This document shows, piece after piece, positions 14,059 through 27,217 of a DNA stretch of 64,000 bases; within the stretch, counting starts at the first letter, position 1, and every line of letters starts with the position of its first letter. The notes under the pieces are model-generated. The model did no database searches, was not told where the DNA came from, and saw only the letters and a list, made by a program, of their open reading frames with translations. Position numbers and translations under genes: made by a program. Where the stretch lies: the NCBI RefSeq assembly GCF_000367945.1, contig NZ_KB849179.1, positions 1,020,935 through 1,084,934 on the forward strand. The letters are read 5' to 3'. The stretch comes from Acinetobacter proteolyticus (GTDB lineage Bacteria > Pseudomonadota > Gammaproteobacteria > Pseudomonadales > Moraxellaceae).

Positions 14059-16389
14059 TTATATCTTCATACTTATGCCAAGCTGAAAACCACGCCCTGG
14101 CAATGGTGCAATATATTTCAATGGTGAGTTATGCGGTCTCGCTTCCTCATTCAGCAGATTTGAACCATTCAAGAACACGTCAATATCAGAGTTCTTTAAT
14201 TTTAGATGCTTGCTAATCTGCATATCGACCATATTGAAGGATGGTAAAGGCTCTTCCTCCGAAACATTCTTCCCTAGATATTTAGGTTTATCATAATAAA
14301 TACTTGAGAGGCGTGCCGCCCAATCCCCTTTACTCCACTCTACGCTTGCACCATAGCGACTGGTTGGCATGTTTGGTAAATAATTGCCATCATTAAACAA
14401 GCTCGTTCGATTCGGATTTAAATTCTTATTTTTCACAAAATCAGCAAACGCGCCAAGCGTAAAAATGCCAAATTGCTGCGTATTGATTCTCTGTTTAAGA
14501 TCAACCTCAAAACCTGTAATTTCAGTATCTGTTTGAGTCCAATATTTGAGTGGTAAGCGATTCGCCGTTTGCATGCCAGAATGAGTAAGATAGAGATAGT
14601 TTTCAAATTTCATCTTATATACAGTAGCCTCAAGATTAAAATCTTGATAATTGAATAAAGCAGTCAGCTCTGTATTTTTAGATTTTTCAGCCTCTAACTT
14701 TTGATTTCCTTGCTCATTAACCATGATCGAATAGTGATTGCCACTGGCATAAAGCTCATTCAGCTCAGGTGCACGCTCTGATACTGAATATCTAACCTTC
14801 ATGCCTAGATAGTCATTCATTCTGAGATATGAACCGAAACTATAATTTTCCAGATCAAAACTGGTGTCTTGTAGTGTTGTATTTGGTGAATTACGAGAGA
14901 CTTTAAAATCACTGTCTTTGATCGTATGATCAATACTTTCTTGACGATAACCTGCATCAAAGGAAACTCGACCCAAATCAATTTTCTCTTGAATAAAAAT
15001 GGCTTGTGTCTTGGTATTTACATTGGGTAAATAGCGTAGTTTCCCCTGTCCTTCAACGCTTCGGTTACTCTGACTCAGCCCAAGTAAACTATTCAAATAA
15101 GTAAAAGGCTGATGTCTCAATACAATTTCGGCTTGTTTGGTATCAAAGCGGTAATCATTTGCTAACTGTGTCCCGAGATATTCACCTGAACGATTGATCA
15201 CCTGATTCGCTTTGATATCAATGCCTTTTAAAAATGGAATATCAAAATTAATTTGGCTGTCTAGGCTATATTTCCTTTGATCGGTCTTTACACCAACGGG
15301 CAAGCCATCCTCATAGGAAGATTGAAATGACTTATTTTCTAAAGAAAAACCTGGTACGCCGTATGCATTTTTCTTTGAATCCGCACTCAAGCCGATATAA
15401 CCATTTTGCAGAAAGTAAGTACTTCCGATCGCATAATGCTGGTTTTCCAAATAGCTATTGCCTAGCTTTCGATTGTAATTTGGTGTCACATCGTTATTAA
15501 TTCTATTTTCTTTAAACTTGGGTGTATCAGCAATATATTCAGGATTTACTGGGTTGATATATGTCTTACCACTCCAAACAGATGAAGGTTTATCGGTATA
15601 GAATGAAAACTGACCATCAGCCCAATCCGGATTTTCAGTCATAAATTGGTCAATATACTTTTGCGATGCGGTGTTATAGATCTGCTGTATGCGCGTATCT
15701 TTTTGACAAGCATCTGCTAATGCTGAATTCACACCGCCCGTTGCTGGGAAAACTGCGCTATTACATTGCTCAGCTTTGCTATTTCCCGGAATTTTATAAG
15801 AAGAAATGTCTTGTTTTGAGAATAAGAAGTTAGTTGAAAAATTACTTTGGTTATTGAGGTTCAATTTAAAACCATGTGCATCTGCATTATTCCAACCTTT
15901 TCGTACAGCCAGCTCTAAATTATGATCTTTCTTGGGAATTTCTTTGCTAATCAGACCATTTTCTACATTTACACTGCCACCAATTGCATTTCCGCCGTAT
16001 CGCACACTATCCGATGACTTATTCACCTGAATAGACTGATTAAATAAAGGATCAAATGGAAGGGCAATATTGCCACTGATCGCATTCATGCCATAAATTG
16101 ATAACCCGTCCTCAAGAATTTGTACACGATTTCCACTTAAGCTGCGGATAACTGGTGCGCCTGCATTGGGACCAAAAGAGCTACTCTGTACACCTGATAC
16201 CTGCTTGAGTGCATCCCCTAAAGTTTGATTTTGTGTATTTCGGTTTTCTACAACGATATTGTTCCCGATTGAAAGATCTGTTTCTGCTTTTAAACTGATA
16301 TTTGGCAAGATGACAGGGCTGTCCTGCTCATTTGCAAATGCTTGCTGATGAATAAATAGAATGGCTATTGCCAAGGCTTTGTAACGCAC
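14059..16389 (-). CDS. TonB-dependent outer-membrane receptor
   Basis: A 776-aa receptor starting at the GTG at 16389, which has AAGGAG six bases upstream. There is a signal peptide ending in AFA, a plug domain (about residues 35-150; GPNAGAPVIRSLSGNRVQIL and VRYGGNAIGGSVNVENGLIS), and a beta-barrel closing with GRGFQLGISMKI, the usual terminal strand with an aromatic and a final hydrophobic pattern. The plug resembles ZnuD-type receptors that take up zinc or haem, but the substrate is not certain. The barrel contains one long extracellular-type loop with two Cys (about residues 220-245). No Fur or Zur box was clearly seen upstream. Confidence 0.88.
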   Translation of the reverse strand: MRYKALAIAILFIHQQAFANEQDSPVILPNISLKAETDLSIGNNIVVENRNTQNQTLGDALKQVSGVQSSSFGPNAGAPVIRSLSGNRVQILEDGLSIYGMNAISGNIALPFDPLFNQSIQVNKSSDSVRYGGNAIGGSVNVENGLISKEIPKKDHNLELAVRKGWNNADAHGFKLNLNNQSNFSTNFLFSKQDISSYKIPGNSKAEQCNSAVFPATGGVNSALADACQKDTRIQQIYNTASQKYIDQFMTENPDWADGQFSFYTDKPSSVWSGKTYINPVNPEYIADTPKFKENRINNDVTPNYNRKLGNSYLENQHYAIGSTYFLQNGYIGLSADSKKNAYGVPGFSLENKSFQSSYEDGLPVGVKTDQRKYSLDSQINFDIPFLKGIDIKANQVINRSGEYLGTQLANDYRFDTKQAEIVLRHQPFTYLNSLLGLSQSNRSVEGQGKLRYLPNVNTKTQAIFIQEKIDLGRVSFDAGYRQESIDHTIKDSDFKVSRNSPNTTLQDTSFDLENYSFGSYLRMNDYLGMKVRYSVSERAPELNELYASGNHYSIMVNEQGNQKLEAEKSKNTELTALFNYQDFNLEATVYKMKFENYLYLTHSGMQTANRLPLKYWTQTDTEITGFEVDLKQRINTQQFGIFTLGAFADFVKNKNLNPNRTSLFNDGNYLPNMPTSRYGASVEWSKGDWAARLSSIYYDKPKYLGKNVSEEEPLPSFNMVDMQISKHLKLKNSDIDVFLNGSNLLNEEARPHNSPLKYIAPLPGRGFQLGISMKI

Positions 16390-16493
16390 ATTGAACTCCT
16401 TATTTTCAATTGCAATGTTATAACATAACAATTAAGTGTTCAAACGAAACCTAAGCTTCATTTTTCATTCTTAATGTGCGAGTAAAAGACATC

Positions 16494-16511
16494 GCTCAAA
16501 TCCTTTTGAGC
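16494..16511 (-). terminator. Short hairpin after the persulfide operon
   Basis: GCTCAAA and TTTGAGC form a seven-pair stem with a four-base loop, 18 bases after the stop at 16529, followed on the minus strand by GATGTCTTTT. A modest terminator. Confidence 0.5.
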
Positions 16512-16528
16512 AATTGAGTTTGTGATGA

Positions 16529-17398
16529 TTAATTAAAATAATTCAAAGGTAATTTTAAATAGCGAACCCCATTAGACTCGGGTTCTGGGAATCGGCCTGC
16601 ATCCATATTGATTTGAATTGCTGGTAAGATGAGTTTAGGCATCGACAAAGTCGCATCACGTCTTTGACGCATTTGTACAAAATCATGCTTCAGTGTTTTT
16701 GCGTTTAAGTGAATATTACTTTGCTTCTGTGCTCGAATATCGGTTTCGTAAATATATTCATCACGGCCTTGTGGTTTATAGTCGTGACATAAAAAGACAC
16801 GCGTTTGCTCAGGCAACTGATATAGCTTTTGTACAGAATCAAATAAGATATTTGCACTACCTTTCGGAAAATCACAACGTGCCGTTCCATAATCGGGCAT
16901 AAATAAGGTATCACCAATAAAAACAGCATCACCGATCACATAACTTAAACACGCGGGTGTATGGCCTGGTGTCGGTATGTTATATGCCGCTAGGTTTCCG
17001 ATATTGAAATGTTCATGGTCTTTAAACAGATAATCAAATACCTGATGCGTATTAAAATACTTCATATCAATATGATAAATCGCACTAAATGTTTCCTGAA
17101 CAATGGCAATTTTCTCACTCATTGCAATCTTGCCACCAAGCTTGGATTTCAGATATTGTGACGCGGTTAAGTGATCTGCATGAACATGCGTTTCCAATAT
17201 CCATTCCACTGTGAAAGCTTGAGATTCAATATAGTTAATAATCTCATCTGCATGCTGCGTGGAGGTTGATGCAGAGGCAGCATCATAATCCAAAACACTA
17301 TCAATAATTGCACAATGCTTTGTTTCAGCATCATGCACAACATAACTAAAGGTATTACTTTGCTCATCAAAAAAGGCTTTGACTGTTGGATGTTGCAC
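16529..17398 (-). CDS. Metallo-beta-lactamase-fold persulfide dioxygenase (Blh/ETHE1-like)
   Basis: A 289-aa protein with the MBL motif THVHADH at about residues 90-96, TPGHTPA near 143 and GDTLF near 160, plus a late CHDY. This is the pattern of ETHE1-like and Blh proteins, which oxidise glutathione persulfide to sulfite in sulfide detoxification. Directly upstream in the same direction are two YeeE/YedE half-transporters, the partners found with Blh in other proteobacteria. The ArsR-type repressor BigR, which often accompanies this set, is not present in the neighbourhood. Confidence 0.85.
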   Translation of the reverse strand: MQHPTVKAFFDEQSNTFSYVVHDAETKHCAIIDSVLDYDAASASTSTQHADEIINYIESQAFTVEWILETHVHADHLTASQYLKSKLGGKIAMSEKIAIVQETFSAIYHIDMKYFNTHQVFDYLFKDHEHFNIGNLAAYNIPTPGHTPACLSYVIGDAVFIGDTLFMPDYGTARCDFPKGSANILFDSVQKLYQLPEQTRVFLCHDYKPQGRDEYIYETDIRAQKQSNIHLNAKTLKHDFVQMRQRRDATLSMPKLILPAIQINMDAGRFPEPESNGVRYLKLPLNYFN

Positions 17399-17408
17399 TG
17401 CATTTCTC

Positions 17409-17819
17409 CTACTGTTTGGCCCAAAGACGATGGATCAACATGCCGAGCAGCATTGCTGCAATAAAATACCAAACTTCAAAATAACCCAGTCCGATCAAGG
17501 TAATTGCGGGTGCTGGGCAAATACCTGCAATTCCCCAACCTATACCAAATAATATCGCACCTGTGATCAACTTCTTATCAATTTGATTATTCTTTGGTAA
17601 AGCAATCGCCTCACCTGATAATGTTTTGGGATTGCGTAAGGCTTTCTGAAATGGGATGAATGCAACTGCAATTGCACCAATCATCACAAACATCAAACTA
17701 ATATCCCATGTACCAAAAATGTCTAGAAAACTTAATACCTTCTCAGGATTTGACATTCCAGAAATCAAAAGGCCTAGTGCAAATAGACTACCAAAGATCA
17801 AGGCAAACAAATTCTTCAT
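17409..17819 (-). CDS. YeeE/YedE-type transporter half, second subunit (DUF6691-like)
   Basis: A 136-aa membrane protein with about four helices. The motif GIGWGIAGICPAPAITLIGL (about residues 92-111) contains the single conserved Cys of the YeeE/YedE sulfur-compound transporters. Its start overlaps the stop of the upstream half by one base (TAATG), showing translational coupling and a probable two-part channel for thiosulfate or a related sulfur species. The downstream gene, a persulfide dioxygenase, starts ten bases after it. Confidence 0.85.
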   Translation of the reverse strand: MKNLFALIFGSLFALGLLISGMSNPEKVLSFLDIFGTWDISLMFVMIGAIAVAFIPFQKALRNPKTLSGEAIALPKNNQIDKKLITGAILFGIGWGIAGICPAPAITLIGLGYFEVWYFIAAMLLGMLIHRLWAKQ

Positions 17820-18238
17820 TATGCTGCTCCCAGAATATGACGCACTATATAGACCGTAACAAAACCAGCGAACATGAATGTGATTGTGGCAACCATTGAA
17901 CGTGGCGATAAACGGCTAATCCCGCAGATCCCATGCCCACTGGTACAACCTGAGCCTAAGCGTGTCCCAAAGCCTACCAACAGTCCAGCAATGATCAAAG
18001 CGAGCGGAGACGACTGCATAATAATTTCAGGCTTGACAAAAATTTGATAAATAAATGGTGTAATAATCAGGCCTAATAAAAACCAAAAAGCCGAACTATG
18101 TAAAAATGTTTTGGGCTGTAATAATTGGGCAATCAAACCACTCACACCCGCGACACGCCCATTGACGTACAAATAACCTACAGCCGCTAATCCAATTAAC
18201 GCGCCACCAATCAAAGCTAGAATAATACTTGTCATCAT
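17819..18238 (-). CDS. YeeE/YedE-type transporter half, first subunit
   Basis: A 139-aa protein with about four membrane helices and the family signature [20 protein letters not shown] (about residues 89-108) holding two conserved Cys. Together with the next gene it makes the equivalent of one full-length YeeE. It is first in a three-gene operon that ends with the persulfide dioxygenase, suggesting uptake or export of reduced sulfur linked to its oxidation. Confidence 0.87.
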   Translation of the reverse strand: MMTSIILALIGGALIGLAAVGYLYVNGRVAGVSGLIAQLLQPKTFLHSSAFWFLLGLIITPFIYQIFVKPEIIMQSSPLALIIAGLLVGFGTRLGSGCTSGHGICGISRLSPRSMVATITFMFAGFVTVYIVRHILGAA

Positions 18239-18443
18239 CCTCTCTCACTAATCAATATATGTTTTTATAATATATTATTTTAAATAACATTGAAATAAAT
18301 CTATTCAATCTTAGCCTTTAAATCGTGATTTATACGAAAAATGGCACATCTTGGTAAATATTTACTAAAATTAAGTAAGTTAATTTGACTGTTGAGCATA
18401 AAAACATGCTGTGAACAAGTATCGTATTTCTTGAATAGGCCGA

Positions 18444-19196
18444 CTATTCAAACTCAGAAAGTACTCTTTCTGCAAACCAAACAGGAAATACTGTCACGAT
18501 CGGATTGATTCTTAGTCGATCAGCCTGTTCAATTTCTGCTAAAAAAGCTGCTTTTTCACCATTCGAAGAATTATCAAATATAAAAGCTCGATCACTCACT
18601 TCAATGGCTTGCATAAGTAAGTTCATACTGCGGTAATAACGATCACGAATTTTGAGTTCTGGTACAGCATGTCCACCTGTACTTACCCGATACTGTACCC
18701 GCGCAATATTGATTTCAGGGTCAACCGTTGAAACGTAATACAGATAAGTTTTAAACCCTTGCTCCTGAGCCATTCTCAGAAACTCAACTTTGCTGATATG
18801 CGACATAACAGTTTCAAAGGTAAAACTAATTTTTAAGCTTAGAAATTCTAAACGGATAAAATCGATGATTCTGGCAGCAAGATATGAATCAATATCTTGA
18901 ATAGCAAAAAGAATAAGGTGCTCACCGAGCAATTTAGGTTCTTGGCTTAATAACTTACAGGTTCTTTGATTCAATTTTTTCTTTTTGGTTTTTAAAAAAG
19001 CAATCAATTTTAGTGCATCTAGAGACTCATGATAAATCTTTAAGTCCAAGCGATGAGTTTGATTTAAGTTTTTTTCGAGTTCATCTGCATTTAAATATGC
19101 CCCAATATGTCGGGGCAATAAATATTCTTTAATCGTACTTTTACCAGAACCGTTTGGACCAGCAAACATGCGAATTCTAGGCATAGACTGTCGCAT
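18444..19196 (-). CDS. Zeta-like toxin kinase
   Basis: A 250-aa P-loop protein with GPNGSGKST at residues 13-21, FTFETVMSH (the zeta-family strand carrying a conserved Glu and Thr) and a downstream YRVSTGGHAVPELKI that resembles the substrate-binding Arg region. Zeta toxins phosphorylate UDP-N-acetylglucosamine and block wall synthesis; related enzymes act on other nucleotide sugars. I chose the ATG at 19196, five bases after the upstream gene's stop; a TTG at 19208 would overlap it. The upstream small gene is the likely antitoxin. Confidence 0.8.
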   Translation of the reverse strand: MRQSMPRIRMFAGPNGSGKSTIKEYLLPRHIGAYLNADELEKNLNQTHRLDLKIYHESLDALKLIAFLKTKKKKLNQRTCKLLSQEPKLLGEHLILFAIQDIDSYLAARIIDFIRLEFLSLKISFTFETVMSHISKVEFLRMAQEQGFKTYLYYVSTVDPEINIARVQYRVSTGGHAVPELKIRDRYYRSMNLLMQAIEVSDRAFIFDNSSNGEKAAFLAEIEQADRLRINPIVTVFPVWFAERVLSEFE

Positions 19197-19200
19197 TAAC

Positions 19201-19455
19201 CTATACAACAGCCTGCTTTTTTTTACGCTTCAATAGAGTACGCGATGCTTCAATAGCAGTATAAGCGCCTGATATATCCTTGATCACTTCAGTCTCACCA
19301 GTTGGATGCTGTTTTAACAATTGATGTCCTTTGGCATAGACGACAGAAGAGGATTCACTTGCCTCTTCAAACGCATTACGGAATGCTTCTACAGCAAGCT
19401 TAGGAAGAAGACTTTCCTCTTGCGTACTCATTTTCATGATTGTAAAAGCTGTCAT
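19201..19455 (-). CDS. Presumed antitoxin of the zeta-like toxin
   Basis: An 84-aa protein starting at the ATG at 19455 behind GGAGGAG. It is mostly helical with a basic C-terminus (LLKRKKKQAVV). No DNA-binding fold is obvious. Its position directly before a zeta-type toxin, its size, and a palindromic operator upstream support the antitoxin role. It does not look like the classical epsilon antitoxin, so this may be a different pairing. Confidence 0.65.
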   Translation of the reverse strand: MTAFTIMKMSTQEESLLPKLAVEAFRNAFEEASESSSVVYAKGHQLLKQHPTGETEVIKDISGAYTAIEASRTLLKRKKKQAVV

Positions 19456-19490
19456 TAAAGACTCCTCCGCCTGATTGCGCTTATACCTAT

Positions 19491-19508
19491 ACTAGCATAA
19501 ATGCTAGT
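19491..19508 (-). promoter_or_regulatory. Palindromic operator of the toxin-antitoxin operon
   Basis: ACTAGCAT-AA-ATGCTAGT is a perfect palindrome with eight-base arms, 35 bases before the antitoxin start. A possible -35 (TAGACA) lies just upstream and a possible -10 (TAGTAT) overlaps its downstream arm. A repressor bound here would block transcription, as in autoregulated toxin-antitoxin operons. Confidence 0.6.
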
Positions 19509-19533
19509 TTTGTCTATTTTTGCAGCAGCGAGT

Positions 19534-20010
19534 TTAACGAACCAGATATTCAATACCGATGAGTTTTGGTAATTTATCAATTACTTTATTCAACTCAGCG
19601 TTTGCTGGAGAAATACATCCTGTGTAATGGCTAAGTTTCGTTACAGTACCATCAGGCTTTTTCCACGAGAAATAAGCACTCGGCTGGTCAGTTGCGGTTT
19701 CTTCACAACCTGTTGTTTTTACATTTGCACCCGTCGCTGGACGATAGGTTTTTAGCTCTTGCTGTAATTTCTTATAAACAGAAGGATCAACTGTTAAATC
19801 CTGAGTACCTGTCACTTTGGTGTACTGTTTACCGTCGAAATGAACAGCACCTTCAGGTGTAATCTCAACAGAATAGATTGGGCATGCACCAAAGCAAGGG
19901 CTAGATGAATAGCGGATTGTTTCTTGCGCCGTATCCTGAGGTTGTTGAGGTGTTGTTGCGCAGCCAACTAAAGAAAAAGTAAAAAGGCCCGCAATGAATA
20001 ATTTTTTCAT
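19534..20010 (-). CDS. DUF6438-like lipoprotein
   Basis: A 158-aa protein with a lipoprotein signal (MKKLFIAGLFTFSLVGC, lipidation at Cys17). The mature part has SSSPCFGACPIYSVEI, the mark of DUF6438, in which two Cys flank a short loop, and two later Cys (TTGCEETA and YTGCIS) that may form disulfides. Function unknown; it should be anchored to the envelope. It is transcribed alone. Confidence 0.8.
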   Translation of the reverse strand: MKKLFIAGLFTFSLVGCATTPQQPQDTAQETIRYSSSPCFGACPIYSVEITPEGAVHFDGKQYTKVTGTQDLTVDPSVYKKLQQELKTYRPATGANVKTTGCEETATDQPSAYFSWKKPDGTVTKLSHYTGCISPANAELNKVIDKLPKLIGIEYLVR

Positions 20011-20166
20011 TTGTTGATCCGTTATAAAGTATGTTATTCAAATTTAACAAATCGTAGAAATTTTGTCATTTAGATTGATGTAAAAAAAATGGAAAAATCA
20101 CTTAAATCTACTTAGGCTATTTTGAATTAAATAAAAAATAAGCGCTTTTAGATAGGCAAATTAGGC

Positions 20167-20865
20167 TTAGTTTTGAGCTTGAAGAATTAAGCGAGCAAGT
20201 TCTAAATCGTCAGCATAAGTAATTTTAATATTATCTGAACGTCCCTGCACCACGTGTATAGGCTCATTCACATATTCCAAAGCACTTGCTTCATCAGTGA
20301 TCACGATGTGATTGGCTAAAGCCTGTTCAATTGCACTTTTAAGAACGCCGAGTTGTGCCATTTGTGGCGTTTGTGCTTGCCACAATAACTCTCGGCTCAC
20401 GGTTTTCTCGATCTGATCTTGCTGAGCTACTTGTTTTAGCGTATCACGAACTGGAATAGCCAAAATCGCACTTTGATTTGAATGCTGTGCTGATTCGACT
20501 AACTTTGTTAGGCAGTTTACAGTTACGCATGGCCGTGCAGCATCATGGACCAACACCCAATCATCTTCATGTGCAATTTCAGATAGATAGATCAAGGCAT
20601 TTAAAACAGAATGTACACGCTCCTCGCCACCCAAACAAAAATGAAGTTTATCACTATGCCGAAAAGCGAGGGTTTTCGCAAAATTATCTTGTGCACCAAT
20701 GGCAAGTACGCAACCTGCTAAATCTAAGGAATTCAGTCGATTGACGGTGTGTTCAAGTACGGTATGATCTTGAATATACTGGTATTGTTTTAATTCAGTT
20801 TTTGAAAAACGACTGCCCGAACCTGCTGCTGGTACAACCGCCCATAGCTTAGTCTGGGTTTTCAT
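20167..20865 (-). CDS. ispD: 2-C-methyl-D-erythritol 4-phosphate cytidylyltransferase
   Basis: The 232-aa IspD transfers CMP from CTP to methylerythritol phosphate in the MEP pathway of isoprenoid synthesis. The CTP-binding N-terminus VVPAAGSGSRFSKTELKQYQ, the central VLVHDAARPCV and the late ITDEASALEY and IKITYADDLELA are all standard. It overlaps the 3' end of ftsB by 17 bases, the usual arrangement in gammaproteobacteria, although ispF does not follow here. Confidence 0.96.
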   Translation of the reverse strand: MKTQTKLWAVVPAAGSGSRFSKTELKQYQYIQDHTVLEHTVNRLNSLDLAGCVLAIGAQDNFAKTLAFRHSDKLHFCLGGEERVHSVLNALIYLSEIAHEDDWVLVHDAARPCVTVNCLTKLVESAQHSNQSAILAIPVRDTLKQVAQQDQIEKTVSRELLWQAQTPQMAQLGVLKSAIEQALANHIVITDEASALEYVNEPIHVVQGRSDNIKITYADDLELARLILQAQN

Positions 20866-21220
20866 TGGTTGCAGTGTCTTCTTTTGCGTTTGGATCGATA
20901 TAAATCGGTTTGTAATGGGTACTAATGGTACTCATTTGTACAAACGTCTCATTCGGTTTAATCAAACCTAAGTCTAAACGTGCATGTTCTTCAATGGCTT
21001 CGCTGCCATTTTTTAAATCAAAAACTTCCGCCGCTAAAATACGATTACGTTCTTTTAGCTCAGTATTAATTTCTGCTTGTTGCGTAATTTGTTGAGTTAA
21101 AGCTTGGTGAGGAAAATAACCACCCTCACCTAGCCAGAATTGATACTGCAAGCTTGCCACCAAAGCGATGACAAGCACTAGAATCAATTTACTCGAGGTC
21201 GATCGAAACATCTCTATCAT
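20849..21220 (-). CDS. ftsB: Cell division protein FtsB
   Basis: A 123-aa bitopic protein: one membrane helix at about residues 10-28, then a coiled coil (QQAEINTELKERNRILAAEV) leading into the conserved GSEAIEEHARLDLGLIKPNE segment. FtsB joins FtsL and FtsQ in the divisome. The C-terminal tail is longer than in E. coli and reaches into ispD. The start at 21220 is supported by GGGA upstream; an ATG at 21211 is also possible. Confidence 0.93.
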   Translation of the reverse strand: MIEMFRSTSSKLILVLVIALVASLQYQFWLGEGGYFPHQALTQQITQQAEINTELKERNRILAAEVFDLKNGSEAIEEHARLDLGLIKPNETFVQMSTISTHYKPIYIDPNAKEDTATNENPD

Positions 21221-21257
21221 GAAAAATTCCCTACATCCTTCTTACAAGGAAGATCAT

Positions 21258-21288
21258 CTGCAAATTCTATATGATTATGAATTTGCAG
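21258..21288 (-). other. Perfect hairpin between eno and ftsB
   Basis: CTGCAAATTC and GAATTTGCAG form a ten-pair stem with an 11-base loop between two genes of the same direction. Without a T-run it may be an mRNA processing or stability element between enolase and ftsB. Confidence 0.5.
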
Positions 21289-21346
21289 AGTTTCTCTCTT
21301 TTGTAAAGAAAGATGATCAGAAGTATTCAACATAGATAATTTGACC

Positions 21347-23539
<2,193 letters not shown>

Positions 23540-23573
23540 TTAAACTTTCCCAGTTTATTTAAACTTTCATTAC

Positions 23574-25575
<2,002 letters not shown>

Positions 25576-26055
25576 ATGGCGAATAAAAAACTTTTAATTT
25601 GTGCAGCACTTGCGACTGGTCTTTTATTAACTGCTTGTGTGAAAAAAGAAGAACCTAAAAACGAAGAGCAGCAAGAGCAGACCGCAACTGAGACTCAAGC
25701 TCAGCCTGAACCTGAAAAAATTCAAGAGTTCGAGTCTTTAGAAAGTGTCGATAAGCATGAAGCTCCAGCGCCTGTTGTAGAAACAACGCGTGAAGAAACA
25801 CCAAATACAACGACTGAGATTCGTCGTGAGACTCACCCAGCTCAAACAGAAACGCCTGCAGCATCCCAAACACCAACTGAAGCTCCACGCGCAGAAGAGC
25901 CAAAACCTGTAAAAGCTGAACAGAAACCAGCAAAGACTGAACAGCCTAAAGCAGAACAACCCGTGAAAGCTGCAAAACCATCTGCACCAGCTCAAAGTGA
26001 AGATGACGCTGTCGCTGCTGCAATCGCTGCCGCAACACCTGCTTTAAACAACTAA
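25576..26055 (+). CDS. Low-complexity lipoprotein
   Basis: A 159-aa protein with a lipoprotein signal (LLLTAC, lipidation at Cys21) and a mature part made almost wholly of Glu, Pro, Ala, Gln, Thr and Lys, which should be disordered. It ends with an alanine-rich segment (DDAVAAAIAAATPALNN) that may bind a partner. Disordered Pro/Glu lipoproteins often span the periplasm. No family function is recognised. The gene is single and ends at a strong terminator. Confidence 0.8.
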   Translation: MANKKLLICAALATGLLLTACVKKEEPKNEEQQEQTATETQAQPEPEKIQEFESLESVDKHEAPAPVVETTREETPNTTTEIRRETHPAQTETPAASQTPTEAPRAEEPKPVKAEQKPAKTEQPKAEQPVKAAKPSAPAQSEDDAVAAAIAAATPALNN

Positions 26056-26072
26056 TCCATTCGTGAATGGTA

Positions 26073-26104
26073 AAAAAGCCAGTTGCTTTCAACTGGCTTT
26101 TTTG
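26073..26104 (+). terminator. Bidirectional terminator
   Basis: AAAAAAGCCAGTTG and CAACTGGCTTTTTT form a long stem around a short loop. It serves the lipoprotein gene and the converging alpha/beta hydrolase gene. Confidence 0.9.
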
Positions 26105-26114
26105 TATCTATAGA

Positions 26115-27200
26115 TTAGTAATTTTTAAAAAAGTCCGCCATCAAACGGGAGGCCCAAGATTTCACCATCAAACTTTCATAGAAACCACAATGGCTTCCCT
26201 TCTTAGTCGTTACAACTGCAATATTGTCCATTTGCTGAATGGCATCTTTATAAGGTTCTAAGTTTTTAATTGAACAGACTGGATCATCTTCTGCATTGAG
26301 AATCATCAATGGAATTTTGACATTTTCGAAGACATAGATTGGATTAATGGCTTGGCAATAGCTCTGATAATCCTGAAATCCTGCCATTTCAAAATATTCT
26401 TTTTCAAACTCTTCCAAGCTTGTAGTCGTCAGCACTTTTTCTACAGATGCAATTTGATTCCATGTATTTTGATAAGGATAAATGAAGTATTTAAATAACT
26501 TCTTGGTCATCATTTTGCTATAAAAAGGATGCACATTTTTAAAACCGATTTCAGTGTTATAACCAGGACACATTGCAAAAGCAGCTTTGAATGGCGTATC
26601 TACCCCTTGCTCGCCTAAATAACGAACCAAGAGCCCCGTTCCTGCTGAGGAGCCAACTGCATATAGATCGGATTGTGGAAACAGGTTTTGAATATGTGCA
26701 AGCTGTTCTTTCAGGTCACTGGTTGAACCAAACAGTGAAATACGAGGCACTGGCATTGGCAATCCTGCATGACCACGGCGCAAACACAGTGCAATTCGCC
26801 ATCCATTATATTCATGCAAATCTTTGACCAGTTCACGCATACTTTCAGGTGTTCCTGTAATAGTATGCATAATCACAACAGTTGGTGTTTCTTCGGGTAA
26901 ATCATATCCATACCACGCAATGGCGGTAATCCCCCCATCCTGCATGATCAAACGATCAACACGGTCATATTCAAGTTTAATGGTTTTCTTACGAATCACA
27001 TCAAAATACAATAAATGTAGATGTGTATTACTCAGCCAAGGCGTAGGACGATATTTTTGCTTTAACTGTGGTAATTTTTCCAAAACATCTTTAATTTTCC
27101 CTTTCGGGTCATAGTACATTTTGGGTTGTTCAGCACCGAGCACCGAATCAAGGAGCTCTGAGCCTAACACTTTGATTTTATCTAAAGCAGATATACCCAT
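26115..27200 (-). CDS. YheT/ABHD-type alpha/beta hydrolase
   Basis: A 361-aa hydrolase of the YheT (ABHD1/3) family. RPTPWLSNTHLHLLYFDVIR at the N-terminal side is typical of the family; VVIMHTITGTPESM holds the oxyanion region; VGSSAGT carries the nucleophile Ser; AEDDPV has the acid; and KKGSHCGF has the catalytic His. Substrates are probably lipids or esters but are not known for most members. I chose the ATG at 27200; a TTG at 27206 lies closer to GAGAGG and may be the true start. Its promoter may be shared with the SGNH hydrolase just upstream. Confidence 0.82.
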   Translation of the reverse strand: MGISALDKIKVLGSELLDSVLGAEQPKMYYDPKGKIKDVLEKLPQLKQKYRPTPWLSNTHLHLLYFDVIRKKTIKLEYDRVDRLIMQDGGITAIAWYGYDLPEETPTVVIMHTITGTPESMRELVKDLHEYNGWRIALCLRRGHAGLPMPVPRISLFGSTSDLKEQLAHIQNLFPQSDLYAVGSSAGTGLLVRYLGEQGVDTPFKAAFAMCPGYNTEIGFKNVHPFYSKMMTKKLFKYFIYPYQNTWNQIASVEKVLTTTSLEEFEKEYFEMAGFQDYQSYCQAINPIYVFENVKIPLMILNAEDDPVCSIKNLEPYKDAIQQMDNIAVVTTKKGSHCGFYESLMVKSWASRLMADFFKNY

Positions 27201-27217
27201 ATTCAATAACCGCCTCT

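Noticed and set aside
25655..25995. Antisense frames over the Ala/Glu-rich lipoprotein gene.
   Set aside because: They are caused by the codon bias of the low-complexity coding strand; the lipoprotein has a signal peptide and terminator.
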